From NCBI GenBank assembly GCA_015243575.1, contig CP042469.1:186001-250000 (forward strand): a stretch of 64,000 nt of DNA, given 5' to 3'. Numbering within the stretch: position 1 is the first letter of the stretch; the number at the start of each line of letters is the position of its first letter. This DNA comes from Clostridiales bacterium. GTDB lineage: Bacteria; Bacillota; Clostridia; Peptostreptococcales; Anaerovoracaceae. The notes beneath the pieces were generated by a model that ran no database searches, was not told where the DNA came from, and was given only the letters and a program-made list of their open reading frames with translations. Positions 33,389-41,648 of this stretch are shown here, in pieces. The position numbers and the translations under genes are program-made.

Positions 33389-35188
33389 ATGTTAAAAATT
33401 TTGAAACGCCTGAACCGGCAGGAATGGCTTCAGGCAGGGATTAGTTTATTTTTTATAGTTGCCCAGGTTTGGCTCGACTTGAAATTGCCGGACTATATGG
33501 CTGAAATTACGAGGCTGACCCAAACCCCGGGCAGTGATATGGCTGATATCTGGATTGCAGGAGGATTTATGGTTTTATGTGCTCTGGGAAGCTTTGCAGC
33601 AGCAGTTGTCGTCGGGTACTTCGCATCCCGCATTGCCGCATCATTTTCCATGAGACTGCGGAGCCTCCTTTTTAATCGAGTGGATTCCTTTTCCATGGAG
33701 GAAATTAGCAGATTCTCCACTGCCAGTTTGATCACTCGTTCCACAAACGATGTGACGCAGATACAGGTCCTGATCACTATGGGTCTTCAGATGCTTGTCA
33801 AGGCGCCGATTATGGCGGTTTGGGCAGTGACAAAGATTTCGGGAAAAGGCCTGGAGTGGACGGCTGCCACAGGAATTACTGTGCTCATTCTGGTTGTAAT
33901 GATTGGGATTCTCATGGCGCTGGTTCTGCCGAAATTCAAAAAAATGCAAATTCTTACCGATAACCTGAATCGTGTAACCATGGAAAACTTATCGGGATTG
34001 CGTGTTGTCAGGGCATATAATGCCGAGGGGTATCAGGAAGACAAATTTGAAGAGGCCAACGATGATCTGACGTCAGCCCAGCTTTATACCAGCAGGGGGA
34101 TGGCCATTATGCTTCCGGTGATGTTTATGCTGATGAGCGGATTGACTCTCGCGGTCTACTGGATTGGTGCCTACCTGATTAACGGAGCGGGAATTATGGA
34201 TAAGCTTACGATATTCTCCAACATGGTCGTATTCTCCGCTTATGCAATGCAGATTATCATGTCCTTTATGATGGTTGTCATGCTCTTTGTGCTGCTTCCA
34301 AGGGCGGCAGTGTCCGCAACTCGTATCAACGAAGTCCTTGATACGCAGCCGTCCATGAAAGAAGGGACACTTACCATGGGAATCCCGGAGGCGGAAGGGC
34401 AGATTACTTTCAAAAATGTCAGTTTTCGATATCCGGGGGCAGAAGATGATGTACTGCATGATATCAGCTTTTCTGTAAATAAGGGAGAAACAGTGGCATT
34501 CATCGGCTCCACGGGCAGCGGAAAAAGCACACTGATTAATCTCGTCCCTCGATTTATCGATGCAACTGAAGGCGAGGTTCTAGTAGGCGGAGTCAATGTG
34601 AAGGAGTATGCCCAGGAGGCACTAAATAATAAAATCGGATATGTACCGCAGAAAGCAGTGATGTTTAAAGGTACTGTCAGTACCAATGTAGCCTTTGGCG
34701 ACAGTGGACGGGGCGAGATGTCGGAGTGGGAAGCCAGAGGCAATGACCGGGGCGAGGCGTCCGAATCGGAAATAAGAAGGGCAGTACGAATTGCTCAAGG
34801 TTCCGATTTTGTTGAACAAATGGAAGGCGGATATGAGGCAGAGATCGCTCAGGGCGGTTCCAACGTATCCGGAGGTCAGAAGCAGCGCCTGGCCATTGCA
34901 AGGGCAGTTTGCCGCAATCCGGAAATCTTCATTTTTGACGATAGTTTTTCTGCGCTGGACTATAAGACCGATCGTATGCTGCGCTTGGAATTGAAGCGGG
35001 AGACCGCAGGGGCGACAAGCATGATTGTGGCGCAGCGAATCGGAACCATTCTTGATGCTGATCAGATTATCGTATTGGAAGAAGGACGGATCGTAGGAAA
35101 GGGAACCCATCGGGAACTGCTGAGCTCCTGTGAAGTATACCGGGAAATTGCGATGTCACAGCTGAGTGAGGAGGAATTGGCAATATGA
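33389..35188 (+). CDS. ABC exporter half-transporter (first subunit)
   Basis: 599 residues: six-helix exporter membrane domain (1-325) and ATPase domain. Walker A is GSTGSGKST, signature NVSGGQKQR and Walker B IFIFDDSFSALD. The last has Asp where catalytic Glu is usual, as in the degenerate site of heterodimeric exporters such as LmrC/BmrC. Between Q-loop and signature is a duplicated segment (34712-34785) not seen in relatives. It overlaps the second half-transporter by 4 nt. It is predicted to form a heterodimeric multidrug exporter under MarR control. Confidence 0.9.
   Translation: MLKILKRLNRQEWLQAGISLFFIVAQVWLDLKLPDYMAEITRLTQTPGSDMADIWIAGGFMVLCALGSFAAAVVVGYFASRIAASFSMRLRSLLFNRVDSFSMEEISRFSTASLITRSTNDVTQIQVLITMGLQMLVKAPIMAVWAVTKISGKGLEWTAATGITVLILVVMIGILMALVLPKFKKMQILTDNLNRVTMENLSGLRVVRAYNAEGYQEDKFEEANDDLTSAQLYTSRGMAIMLPVMFMLMSGLTLAVYWIGAYLINGAGIMDKLTIFSNMVVFSAYAMQIIMSFMMVVMLFVLLPRAAVSATRINEVLDTQPSMKEGTLTMGIPEAEGQITFKNVSFRYPGAEDDVLHDISFSVNKGETVAFIGSTGSGKSTLINLVPRFIDATEGEVLVGGVNVKEYAQEALNNKIGYVPQKAVMFKGTVSTNVAFGDSGRGEMSEWEARGNDRGEASESEIRRAVRIAQGSDFVEQMEGGYEAEIAQGGSNVSGGQKQRLAIARAVCRNPEIFIFDDSFSALDYKTDRMLRLELKRETAGATSMIVAQRIGTILDADQIIVLEEGRIVGKGTHRELLSSCEVYREIAMSQLSEEELAI
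34712..34785 (+). repeat. In-frame duplication inside the ABC ATPase domain
   Basis: A segment starting CGGGGCGAG with the downstream pattern GTCnGAnTnGGAA is present twice (near 34708-34743 and 34748-34783). It encodes GRGEMSEWEARGND and RGEASESEIRRA in the helical subdomain, between Q-loop and signature. The spacing is about 39 nt. Confidence 0.7.
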
Positions 35189-37041
35189 GCGAGAGAAAAG
35201 AAACCAGACCTGCGGGTGGTCCAATGGGAGGACCGAGAGGGATGAACGGCCCCGTTGAAAAACCAAAGAACTTTAAGTCTACCATGATAAAATTGATGCG
35301 ATACTGTAAAAGCTGGCTTCCTGTCATCGCAGTGGCATTAATTGCAGCCATTGCAGGAACCATCTTTCAAATCGTCGGTCCGGATCAACTAAAGGATCTG
35401 ACCAACGTGATCGGCGAGGGACTGCCGGTGCTGGTAAATGGCGTACCCGTTGCCGGAAACATTGATCTTGCTCGGGTGTCGTCCATTGCATGGATCCTTG
35501 TATTTCTGTATGTGGGATCCATGATCTTGAACTTTCTACAGGGCTATATCATGGCTACGGCCACACAAAAAATATCTCGGAAAATGCGTTCGGATATTTC
35601 TCAGAAAATTAACCGTCTCCCTTTGAAATATTTTGATAAAACAAGCCATGGAGATATTTTGAGCCGTGTGACCAATGACGTGGATGTCATCGGTCAGACG
35701 CTGAACCAGAGCGTTGGAACGCTGATTACTTCTGTAACCATGTTCGGGGGCTCTCTGATCATGATGTTCTATAGTAACTGGATCTTAGCACTTACCGCAG
35801 TGGGATCCAGTGCCATCGGTATCGTACTGATGATCCTGATCATGGGGAAATCTCAGAAATATTTTACGGCGCAGCAGAGAGAGCTGGGAAGCATCAACGG
35901 TCATATTGAGGAAATCTACACAGGCCATAATGTGGTGAAGGTATATAACGGAAGCCGAGGCGCAAAGAAGACATTTGAAGAAATCAATGGAAAGCTCTAT
36001 CAAAGTGCCTGGAAATCTCAGTTTTTATCTGGACTGATGATGCCGCTCATGGGATTTGTAGGAAATTTTGGTTATGTCGCAGTCTGCGTTGTAGGTGCGA
36101 TTCTGGCCGTAAATGGTGTCATTTCATTTGGTATCATTGTTGCTTTTATGCTCTATATCCGGCTGTTTACCCAGCCTTTGTCACAGGTTGCACAGGCGCT
36201 GAACAATCTGCAAAGAACTGCAGCCGCAGGTGAGCGTGTCTTTGAGTTCTTGGGTGAGGAGGAGCTGAGTGAAGAAATAGGAAAAAAGAAAGGGTTGGAA
36301 TTCATTCGGGGCGATGTGGAATTTAAAAATGTAAAATTTGGCTATGTGCCTGAAAAAACCATTATCCATAATTTTTCCACTAAAATCAAGGCGGGAGAGA
36401 AGGTTGCCATCGTGGGACCAACCGGCGCAGGTAAAACGACCATTGTGAACCTTCTTATGCGTTTTTACGATCTGGATTCCGGTGAAATCCTTTTGGACGG
36501 AGTGCCTATCAGTCAGGTTCCCAGGGAGAATGTCCATGAACAGTTCAGTATGGTTCTGCAGGACACTTGGCTCTTCGAAGGCACCATTCGGGAGAATATT
36601 GTTTATAGCAAGGAGGGCGTTACAGCAGAGGAAGTGGCCGCAGCCTGCAAGACCGTGGGGCTCCATCACTTTATCAAAACATTGCCGGATGGTTATGATA
36701 CCGTTCTGAACGACAAAGCGAGTTTGTCCGAGGGACAAAAGCAACTGATTACCATTGCCAGGGCAATGATTCAAAGCGCGCCGCTGCTCATTCTGGATGA
36801 AGCCACCAGCTCAGTAGATACCAGAACGGAACGAATGGTTCAGAAAGCAATGGATCAACTGACAAAGGGAAGAACCTCATTCGTCATTGCCCATAGACTT
36901 TCTACCATAAAAAATGCCGATCTGATTTTGGTCATGAAGGAAGGCGATATCATTGAAAGTGGAACCCATAAGGAGCTCCTTGAGAAGGGTGGCTTTTACG
37001 CAGAACTCTACAACAGTCAGTTTGAGGCGGCAGTATCATAG
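35185..37041 (+). CDS. ABC exporter half-transporter (second subunit)
   Basis: 618 residues. A Gly/Pro-rich N-terminal extension (1-30, typical of LmrD/BmrD-type partners) precedes six membrane helices and a full ATPase: Walker A GPTGAGKTT, signature LSEGQKQL, Walker B LLILDEATSSVD with catalytic Glu, switch His in IAHRLST. The catalytic Glu here and its absence in the partner fit an asymmetric heterodimer. Coupled to the partner by a 4-nt overlap and ended by the terminator at 37122. Confidence 0.92.
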   Translation: MSERKETRPAGGPMGGPRGMNGPVEKPKNFKSTMIKLMRYCKSWLPVIAVALIAAIAGTIFQIVGPDQLKDLTNVIGEGLPVLVNGVPVAGNIDLARVSSIAWILVFLYVGSMILNFLQGYIMATATQKISRKMRSDISQKINRLPLKYFDKTSHGDILSRVTNDVDVIGQTLNQSVGTLITSVTMFGGSLIMMFYSNWILALTAVGSSAIGIVLMILIMGKSQKYFTAQQRELGSINGHIEEIYTGHNVVKVYNGSRGAKKTFEEINGKLYQSAWKSQFLSGLMMPLMGFVGNFGYVAVCVVGAILAVNGVISFGIIVAFMLYIRLFTQPLSQVAQALNNLQRTAAAGERVFEFLGEEELSEEIGKKKGLEFIRGDVEFKNVKFGYVPEKTIIHNFSTKIKAGEKVAIVGPTGAGKTTIVNLLMRFYDLDSGEILLDGVPISQVPRENVHEQFSMVLQDTWLFEGTIRENIVYSKEGVTAEEVAAACKTVGLHHFIKTLPDGYDTVLNDKASLSEGQKQLITIARAMIQSAPLLILDEATSSVDTRTERMVQKAMDQLTKGRTSFVIAHRLSTIKNADLILVMKEGDIIESGTHKELLEKGGFYAELYNSQFEAAVS

Positions 37042-37121
37042 CTTACAGTGCCCTGGAATTTTGGGATGGAACCATAAAAACACAGCAGTCTGAGTGTTGG
37101 GCTTCAAGTTGTAAAATAAAT

Positions 37122-37155
37122 CAGCAGCCGGACAATTGTTCCTGCTGCTGGTTTT
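37122..37155 (+). terminator. Terminator of the MarR-ABC exporter operon
   Basis: CAGCAGC (37122-37128) pairs with GCTGCTG (37144-37150), with the inner near-palindrome GGACAATTGTTCC extending the stem, followed by GTTTT. Confidence 0.8.
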
Positions 37156-37255
37156 CACTTCCGAATAAGTGTTAAAAGGCATTCCCTTTTAGCTGCTTGT
37201 TTTAGGTGCGATCCCTTGAAGGTCTTTCGCTTAAAGCGAAATCTTTTCATAACGG

Positions 37256-37753
37256 TTACCATACGTTGACATGCGTTATGTGTAGGAATCGCAATTTCTG
37301 ATATTCATAATTTTCAATGGGATTATAGTCGACGTCATATGTATGGGCTGCCACAAGTACATTTGCAGGGGAAGGATCTTCTCCCACCTCTACAATGACG
37401 GGGTCATGACCGAAAGACCATCCGTTGAAGGAAATCTGAACCAGATCACCGGGAACCACCTCGGAGATATCCACCTCTTCTGCCACGGGACCGACGCTGG
37501 TATTTCTGGTCAGGAATCGATAGAGAAATTCCACTCCGGTCCACGCTGGAGCCCGGTTGTTTAAGCTGTAATAGTACCAGCCAAAAGTCGGCGTAGGATT
37601 CATAACTCCTGAGCCGGCGAAGAGGCATTGGGAGGCAAAGTTCGTACAATCACCGCCAAGCTCCTCAAAATTATAGTACCTGGGATTCCGTCCGTAAGCC
37701 CATTGATGAGCGTAGGCTACTGCTTTTGCCCGGTCATACTCTTTTTTTCGCAT
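37256..37753 (-). CDS. Amidase-domain protein (putative peptidoglycan/peptide amidase)
   Basis: 165 residues, the 'putative amidase domain' family (Pfam amidase_6). The start YDRAKAVAYAHQWAYGRNPRY is typical. GGDCTNFASQCL carries the presumed catalytic Cys, and GHDPVIVEV a presumed His. The family often forms the C-terminal part of secreted spore or wall proteins; here it stands alone without a signal peptide. The ATG at 37753 has AAAGGAGGT upstream; a GTG at 37762 would overlap it. Confidence 0.85.
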   Translation of the reverse strand: MRKKEYDRAKAVAYAHQWAYGRNPRYYNFEELGGDCTNFASQCLFAGSGVMNPTPTFGWYYYSLNNRAPAWTGVEFLYRFLTRNTSVGPVAEEVDISEVVPGDLVQISFNGWSFGHDPVIVEVGEDPSPANVLVAAHTYDVDYNPIENYEYQKLRFLHITHVNVW

Positions 37754-37883
37754 CTGCTGCACCTCCTTTCAGTGCAGTTTATGACAAAGCTGGCTGAGGT
37801 GTGCAGTATTGACGGAGGTGTGTAATATCGATACAAAGATTTCTGGTACACCGTATTCTGACCAGGTATTTAGAAAACGTGTA

Positions 37884-38942
37884 CTAGCGTTTGATTCCAA
37901 ATAAAAAACGTGTAAAAGTTATTCTTCTGCAAATTTCATACATAAGAAAGGTTAAAGCATATGAGATCAGTACAATACTGAAGTATTGCAAGAATACTCC
38001 GGGAAGCTGCTGCACGATAAAATAACCTGTTACTACAACAATGGTTTGATGGAAAAAATAAAATGGGAAGGCTGCGGGCGCAAAATATTTTGTAAATCTA
38101 CTATTAAATTCGAGATGATATTTACCCAATCCAATGATTGCTAAGATGCCAATCCAGCTTAGAATTCTCTGTTCCACGTCCCAGACAAAGCCGCTTGAAA
38201 GCTGCGCTTGATATAAACTGCAACGAATCATAATTAGTAACAACCATGAAATGCCAAGTTGTATTCGATATTTTACCAATCTGTTCTGTACCTCTTCCAT
38301 GCCCAAAACAAAGTACCCTAATAAAAAGCATGCGGCAAACTCGCCGATACTCTTTCCGCCTATGTCAAGGATTGGGACACAGAGTAAAATAACAAGGAAC
38401 ATGGGCAGTATCTTTATCATATTCATCTCAGTAGAATTTCGCTTATGCTCCTTCTTGTTATACCAACTCATCAACGGCAATGATATCATAGAGATGATAA
38501 ACAGAAATAAAATAAACCAGGTATGCGCCGGTGTAAAATGACCATCATACCCGCTCCAATCTGTTAACGAAAAAAAGATGGAAAAATGATCAAAATAGCT
38601 TCCCGGATAATTATGAAAAAACTTGTCTGCCAAATAGGTTTGTACCGGAACCAAAAGAACAATTGCAGACACCATCGGAATCAGCAATTTCTGAAATCGC
38701 TCTTTTGCATATTGACGAGGGGTCCTTTTCTTTAATGCATAAACTGTGGACATTCCAGCCAATACAAACAATACCGACATCCACCACGGATAAACTCCAA
38801 TGATGAATAATGTAGCCAACGTATTATTCTGACTATGTATATACCAGCTCTCTCCAAAATTATTGAATATCATTGCGGTGTGGTACGGAATCAATAATAA
38901 AATACAGAAAATACGGATGTTATCAATATAATACTTTCTCAT
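37884..38942 (-). CDS. Acyltransferase-3 family membrane protein
   Basis: 352 residues with about 10 membrane helices. The N-terminus YIDNIRIFCILLLIPYHTAMIFN contains the conserved His of the acyltransferase-3/OafB family, which O-acylates sugars or lipids at the membrane. The ATG at 38942 follows GGAGGAAAC. It is 17 nt downstream of a tetR gene on the same strand and probably co-transcribed with it. The substrate is unknown. Confidence 0.85.
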   Translation of the reverse strand: MRKYYIDNIRIFCILLLIPYHTAMIFNNFGESWYIHSQNNTLATLFIIGVYPWWMSVLFVLAGMSTVYALKKRTPRQYAKERFQKLLIPMVSAIVLLVPVQTYLADKFFHNYPGSYFDHFSIFFSLTDWSGYDGHFTPAHTWFILFLFIISMISLPLMSWYNKKEHKRNSTEMNMIKILPMFLVILLCVPILDIGGKSIGEFAACFLLGYFVLGMEEVQNRLVKYRIQLGISWLLLIMIRCSLYQAQLSSGFVWDVEQRILSWIGILAIIGLGKYHLEFNSRFTKYFAPAAFPFYFFHQTIVVVTGYFIVQQLPGVFLQYFSIVLISYALTFLMYEICRRITFTRFLFGIKR

Positions 38943-38959
38943 AATGTTTCCTCCATCTA

Positions 38960-39517
38960 TCACAAATTTTCTACAAGCTCACGAACATAAGAACACATAA
39001 ATGTTTCCCTGTCCCAAGTGATCTTTTCTGCAATTTCATTCCAAAATGCAGGATGCGTCAATGAAGACAATAATGAAATGACTTTGATTTTAATGGATTC
39101 TTCATTACAATTGGGATTACATTTTCCTACAAGATGGGTAAAAGCCTGAAACTGGAGTTCTATTCTTTCTTTTGTCTTCACATCGATCTCATAATTTTGA
39201 TACATTATCTGCTCAGATCGAAGGATACCTGTTGAATTCATTTGCTTTTTCATAAAGCGCTGACAAAAGCTCTTTGCCTCCTCCTTACTCATATCCTCTT
39301 TCTCAATGATTTCCTTACATAACAATGTGATATCTTGCCAATACTTTTCCATCATGAGCGAAAACAAACCAGCTTTCCCCCCGAAATAGTAGCTTATTGC
39401 AGCTACATTTACATTTGCCTGTTTTGCAATTTCTCGTACCGAAATTGAATTCATATCTTTCTTTTCCAGTAACAAAAAAGTTGCATCGATAATGATTTCC
39501 TGCATATTTTCTTCCAT
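38960..39517 (-). CDS. TetR-family regulator of the acyltransferase
   Basis: 185 residues. HTH ISVREIAKQANVNVAAISYYF (about residues 25-45). The C-terminal part includes a helix-rich ligand domain. The ATG at 39517 has GAGGGA upstream; an upstream TTG (39541) is weaker. The acyltransferase follows directly. Palindromes at 39553-39577 upstream fit autorepression. Confidence 0.85.
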   Translation of the reverse strand: MEENMQEIIIDATFLLLEKKDMNSISVREIAKQANVNVAAISYYFGGKAGLFSLMMEKYWQDITLLCKEIIEKEDMSKEEAKSFCQRFMKKQMNSTGILRSEQIMYQNYEIDVKTKERIELQFQAFTHLVGKCNPNCNEESIKIKVISLLSSLTHPAFWNEIAEKITWDRETFMCSYVRELVENL

Positions 39518-39552
39518 AATCTCACATCCCTCAACTCGCAATACTTCAGTTA

Positions 39553-39577
39553 AAACAATTGTTTAAAACGCACGTTT
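39553..39577. promoter_or_regulatory. Putative TetR operator upstream of the acyltransferase operon
   Basis: Two adjoining palindromes, AAACAATTGTTT (39553-39564, perfect) and AAACG-CA-CGTTT (39566-39577), share the same half-sites. They lie 36-60 nt before the tetR ATG. Confidence 0.55.
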
Positions 39578-39627
39578 AATAATATCCCTTAAAATGAATA
39601 TTGTCAATGACTTTTCACCTATTGGAA

Positions 39628-39660
39628 AGACTGCTGCCCGATTTGTATGGTATACTGAAT
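39628..39660 (+). promoter_or_regulatory. Extended -10 promoter, copy 1 of a duplicated element
   Basis: 33-nt element starting AGACTGCTG and ending TATGGTATACTGAAT; the -10 is TATACT preceded by TGG. It matches 40489-40521 in 30 of 33 positions. It drives the metallo-beta-lactamase-fold gene. Confidence 0.7.
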
Positions 39661-39714
39661 TGGAAAAACGGGAGGAACAGTAATCCAATCCAAAATGATG
39701 TTAGGAGGATCACA

Positions 39715-40419
39715 ATGTGTGACGTTACTATTTTAGATATTGAATTTCAATTCGCAGAGCGTAAGGATGTCATCCATCCGGTGGTTTTAAAAGATTCTGA
39801 ATTTATGGTTTTGATCGATTGCGGGTATACCGGATTTCTTCCTGAGCTGGAACGTGCCATGGAAAAGAAAGGTCTTCAATGTGCAGATTTGACCCACGTG
39901 GTGATTACACATCAGGATCATGATCACATGGGGGCCTTGGCAGCATTGAAACAAAAATATCCTGGAATCATGGTGGCAGCAAGTGAAGAAGAGGCGCCTT
40001 ATGTCTCGGGGCAAAGGAAGTCACTTCGGCTGGAACAGGCGGAGGCAATGCAGCCTCATCTTCCCGAGGATCAGAAACAGTTCGGGCTTGTATTTACTAA
40101 TATTCTTAGAAATGTTCAGCCAGCAGAGGTAGATATGCTTGTAAGAGACGGAGATCATCTTCCGTGGTGCGGAGGATGTACGGTAATCGGAACACCGGGT
40201 CATACTCCCGGACACATCTCACTCTTTGCAAACCGAAAAGAGATTCTGATTGCAGGCGATGCTGCAGCCCTTGAGAACGGCGAGCTGGTCATTGCAAATC
40301 CCCAATTCACTTTAAATATTGAGGAAGCAAATCGCTCTCTTAAAAAAATAAAAGCTTACGGTGCAAAACAAATCATCTGTTATCATGGCGGCATCTATAA
40401 GCTAGATGTACAGGAATGA
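39715..40419 (+). CDS. Metallo-beta-lactamase-fold hydrolase
   Basis: 234 residues. The metal-binding motif ITHQDHDHMGAL (HxHxDH, ~60-65), a later His in GTPGHTPGHIS, Asp in IAGDAA and the last His in ICYHGG form the full two-zinc set. The family includes lactonases and other hydrolases; the substrate is unknown. The ATG at 39715 follows AGGAGG. An in-frame start at 39601 would lie upstream of the promoter and is rejected. Confidence 0.9.
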   Translation: MCDVTILDIEFQFAERKDVIHPVVLKDSEFMVLIDCGYTGFLPELERAMEKKGLQCADLTHVVITHQDHDHMGALAALKQKYPGIMVAASEEEAPYVSGQRKSLRLEQAEAMQPHLPEDQKQFGLVFTNILRNVQPAEVDMLVRDGDHLPWCGGCTVIGTPGHTPGHISLFANRKEILIAGDAAALENGELVIANPQFTLNIEEANRSLKKIKAYGAKQIICYHGGIYKLDVQE

Positions 40420-40488
40420 TCAAAGGGATTGAGAAACAAATGGATCATCAGTCAGGGATGTAACCTCTTTAAGAAAAATAAACAGGAC

Positions 40489-40521
40489 AGACTGCTGTCA
40501 TATTTGTATGGTATACTGAAT
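40489..40521 (+). promoter_or_regulatory. Extended -10 promoter, copy 2 of the duplicated element
   Basis: The same 33-nt element as 39628-39660, with three differences right after AGACTGCTG. It drives tag. The two copies are 861 nt apart in direct orientation. Confidence 0.7.
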
Positions 40522-40549
40522 CGATAAGAATCAGATAGGAGGATCTTCT

Positions 40550-41110
40550 ATGCGCGAATGCTCATGGCCGGGAAACAATGAATTAATGAAACAATATCAT
40601 GACAGGGAATGGTGCAAGCCGAGTCATGACGATGGATATATCTTTGAAATGCTGAATTTAGAAGGGGCCCAGGCAGGATTGTCATGGAGCACCATCATCA
40701 ATAAACGGGAAGCGTACAAAAAAGCGTTCCGCAATTTTGATGTTGATTACTGCGCCAATTTAACCGATGAAGAACTGGATCAAATTAAGGATGGATTTCC
40801 AATTATAAAAAATCGTATGAAAATCAGGGCAGTTAGAAATAATGCGGTTGCGTTTCAAAAAATCCAAAAGGAATTCGGAAGCTTTTCTGCTTTTTTATGG
40901 AGCTATGTGGACGGAAAACCTGTGATTAACCGCTGGGACAGCGAGGGGCAAATGCCCGCTCAGTCGCCCTTATCAGAACAACTCAGTAAAGATATGAAAA
41001 AAAGGGGCTTTCAATTTGTAGGCCCCGTGATCGTCTATTCTTTCCTGCAGGCGGTGGGCCTTGTGGATGATCACATTGCAGAATGTCCTTATCATACGGA
41101 TCATAGATAG
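40550..41110 (+). CDS. tag: DNA-3-methyladenine glycosylase I
   Basis: 186 residues, Tag family. It excises 3-methyladenine from DNA. Zinc ligands are visible: Cys4 in MRECSWPG, His in YHDREW, and the C-terminal HIAECPYH set. The central GLSWSTIINKREAYKKAF motif is family-typical. AGGAGG precedes the ATG. It shares a duplicated promoter with the metallo-hydrolase upstream. Confidence 0.93.
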   Translation: MRECSWPGNNELMKQYHDREWCKPSHDDGYIFEMLNLEGAQAGLSWSTIINKREAYKKAFRNFDVDYCANLTDEELDQIKDGFPIIKNRMKIRAVRNNAVAFQKIQKEFGSFSAFLWSYVDGKPVINRWDSEGQMPAQSPLSEQLSKDMKKRGFQFVGPVIVYSFLQAVGLVDDHIAECPYHTDHR

Positions 41111-41171
41111 CAACATCTGTGAGTTACAGGGCAGGGGTTTTTTGCTTATACTGGAAACCCCTGATTCTGAA

Positions 41172-41648
41172 TTAACGCAGCGCTGTCTGAACCTTAAGCA
41201 CCCGCATGGGACAGGCCGATACACAGGCCGGATCTTGATCCTGATCACGCAGATCCCTGCAGAAATCACATTTCCCTGCCTTGCCAAGTGCCGATAGAAA
41301 CGCAATGGCATGATGGGGGCAGGCTCGTTCACATCTCCTGCATCCGGTGCAGCTTTCATAATGAAGCACAACAATCCCGTTCTCGGGATTTTTTGTTATC
41401 GCGCATGAAGGACATGCCGCCAGACAATCGGGATTATCGCAGTGCTTGCAGGTGTCAGAACTCCAGTAGGTATACACATCGGGAAGGATGGTTTCTCCAA
41501 CTTTTCTGTAACTGCCCCCCTCGTATTCGGTCACCCTTCGAAAGAACTCTCCCGGATTTAAATTGTTTTTATCCTTGCAGGCAATCTGACAGGTTGCGCA
41601 GCCGGTGCAATATTTCTCGTTAAAATCAATGGTCAATTGCATGCTCAT
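41172..41648 (-). CDS. DmsB-like four-cluster ferredoxin
   Basis: 158 residues with DmsB-order 4Fe-4S motifs: CTGCATCQIACK, CKHCDNPDCLAACP, CTGCRRCERACP and CDFCRD plus CVSACP. It is the electron-transfer partner of the molybdoenzyme encoded upstream, which it overlaps by 23 nt. The ATG at 41648 follows AGGGAGG. It is shorter than classical DmsB (about 200), and no dmsC membrane anchor follows; the next gene is convergent tag. Confidence 0.88.
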   Translation of the reverse strand: MSMQLTIDFNEKYCTGCATCQIACKDKNNLNPGEFFRRVTEYEGGSYRKVGETILPDVYTYWSSDTCKHCDNPDCLAACPSCAITKNPENGIVVLHYESCTGCRRCERACPHHAIAFLSALGKAGKCDFCRDLRDQDQDPACVSACPMRVLKVQTALR

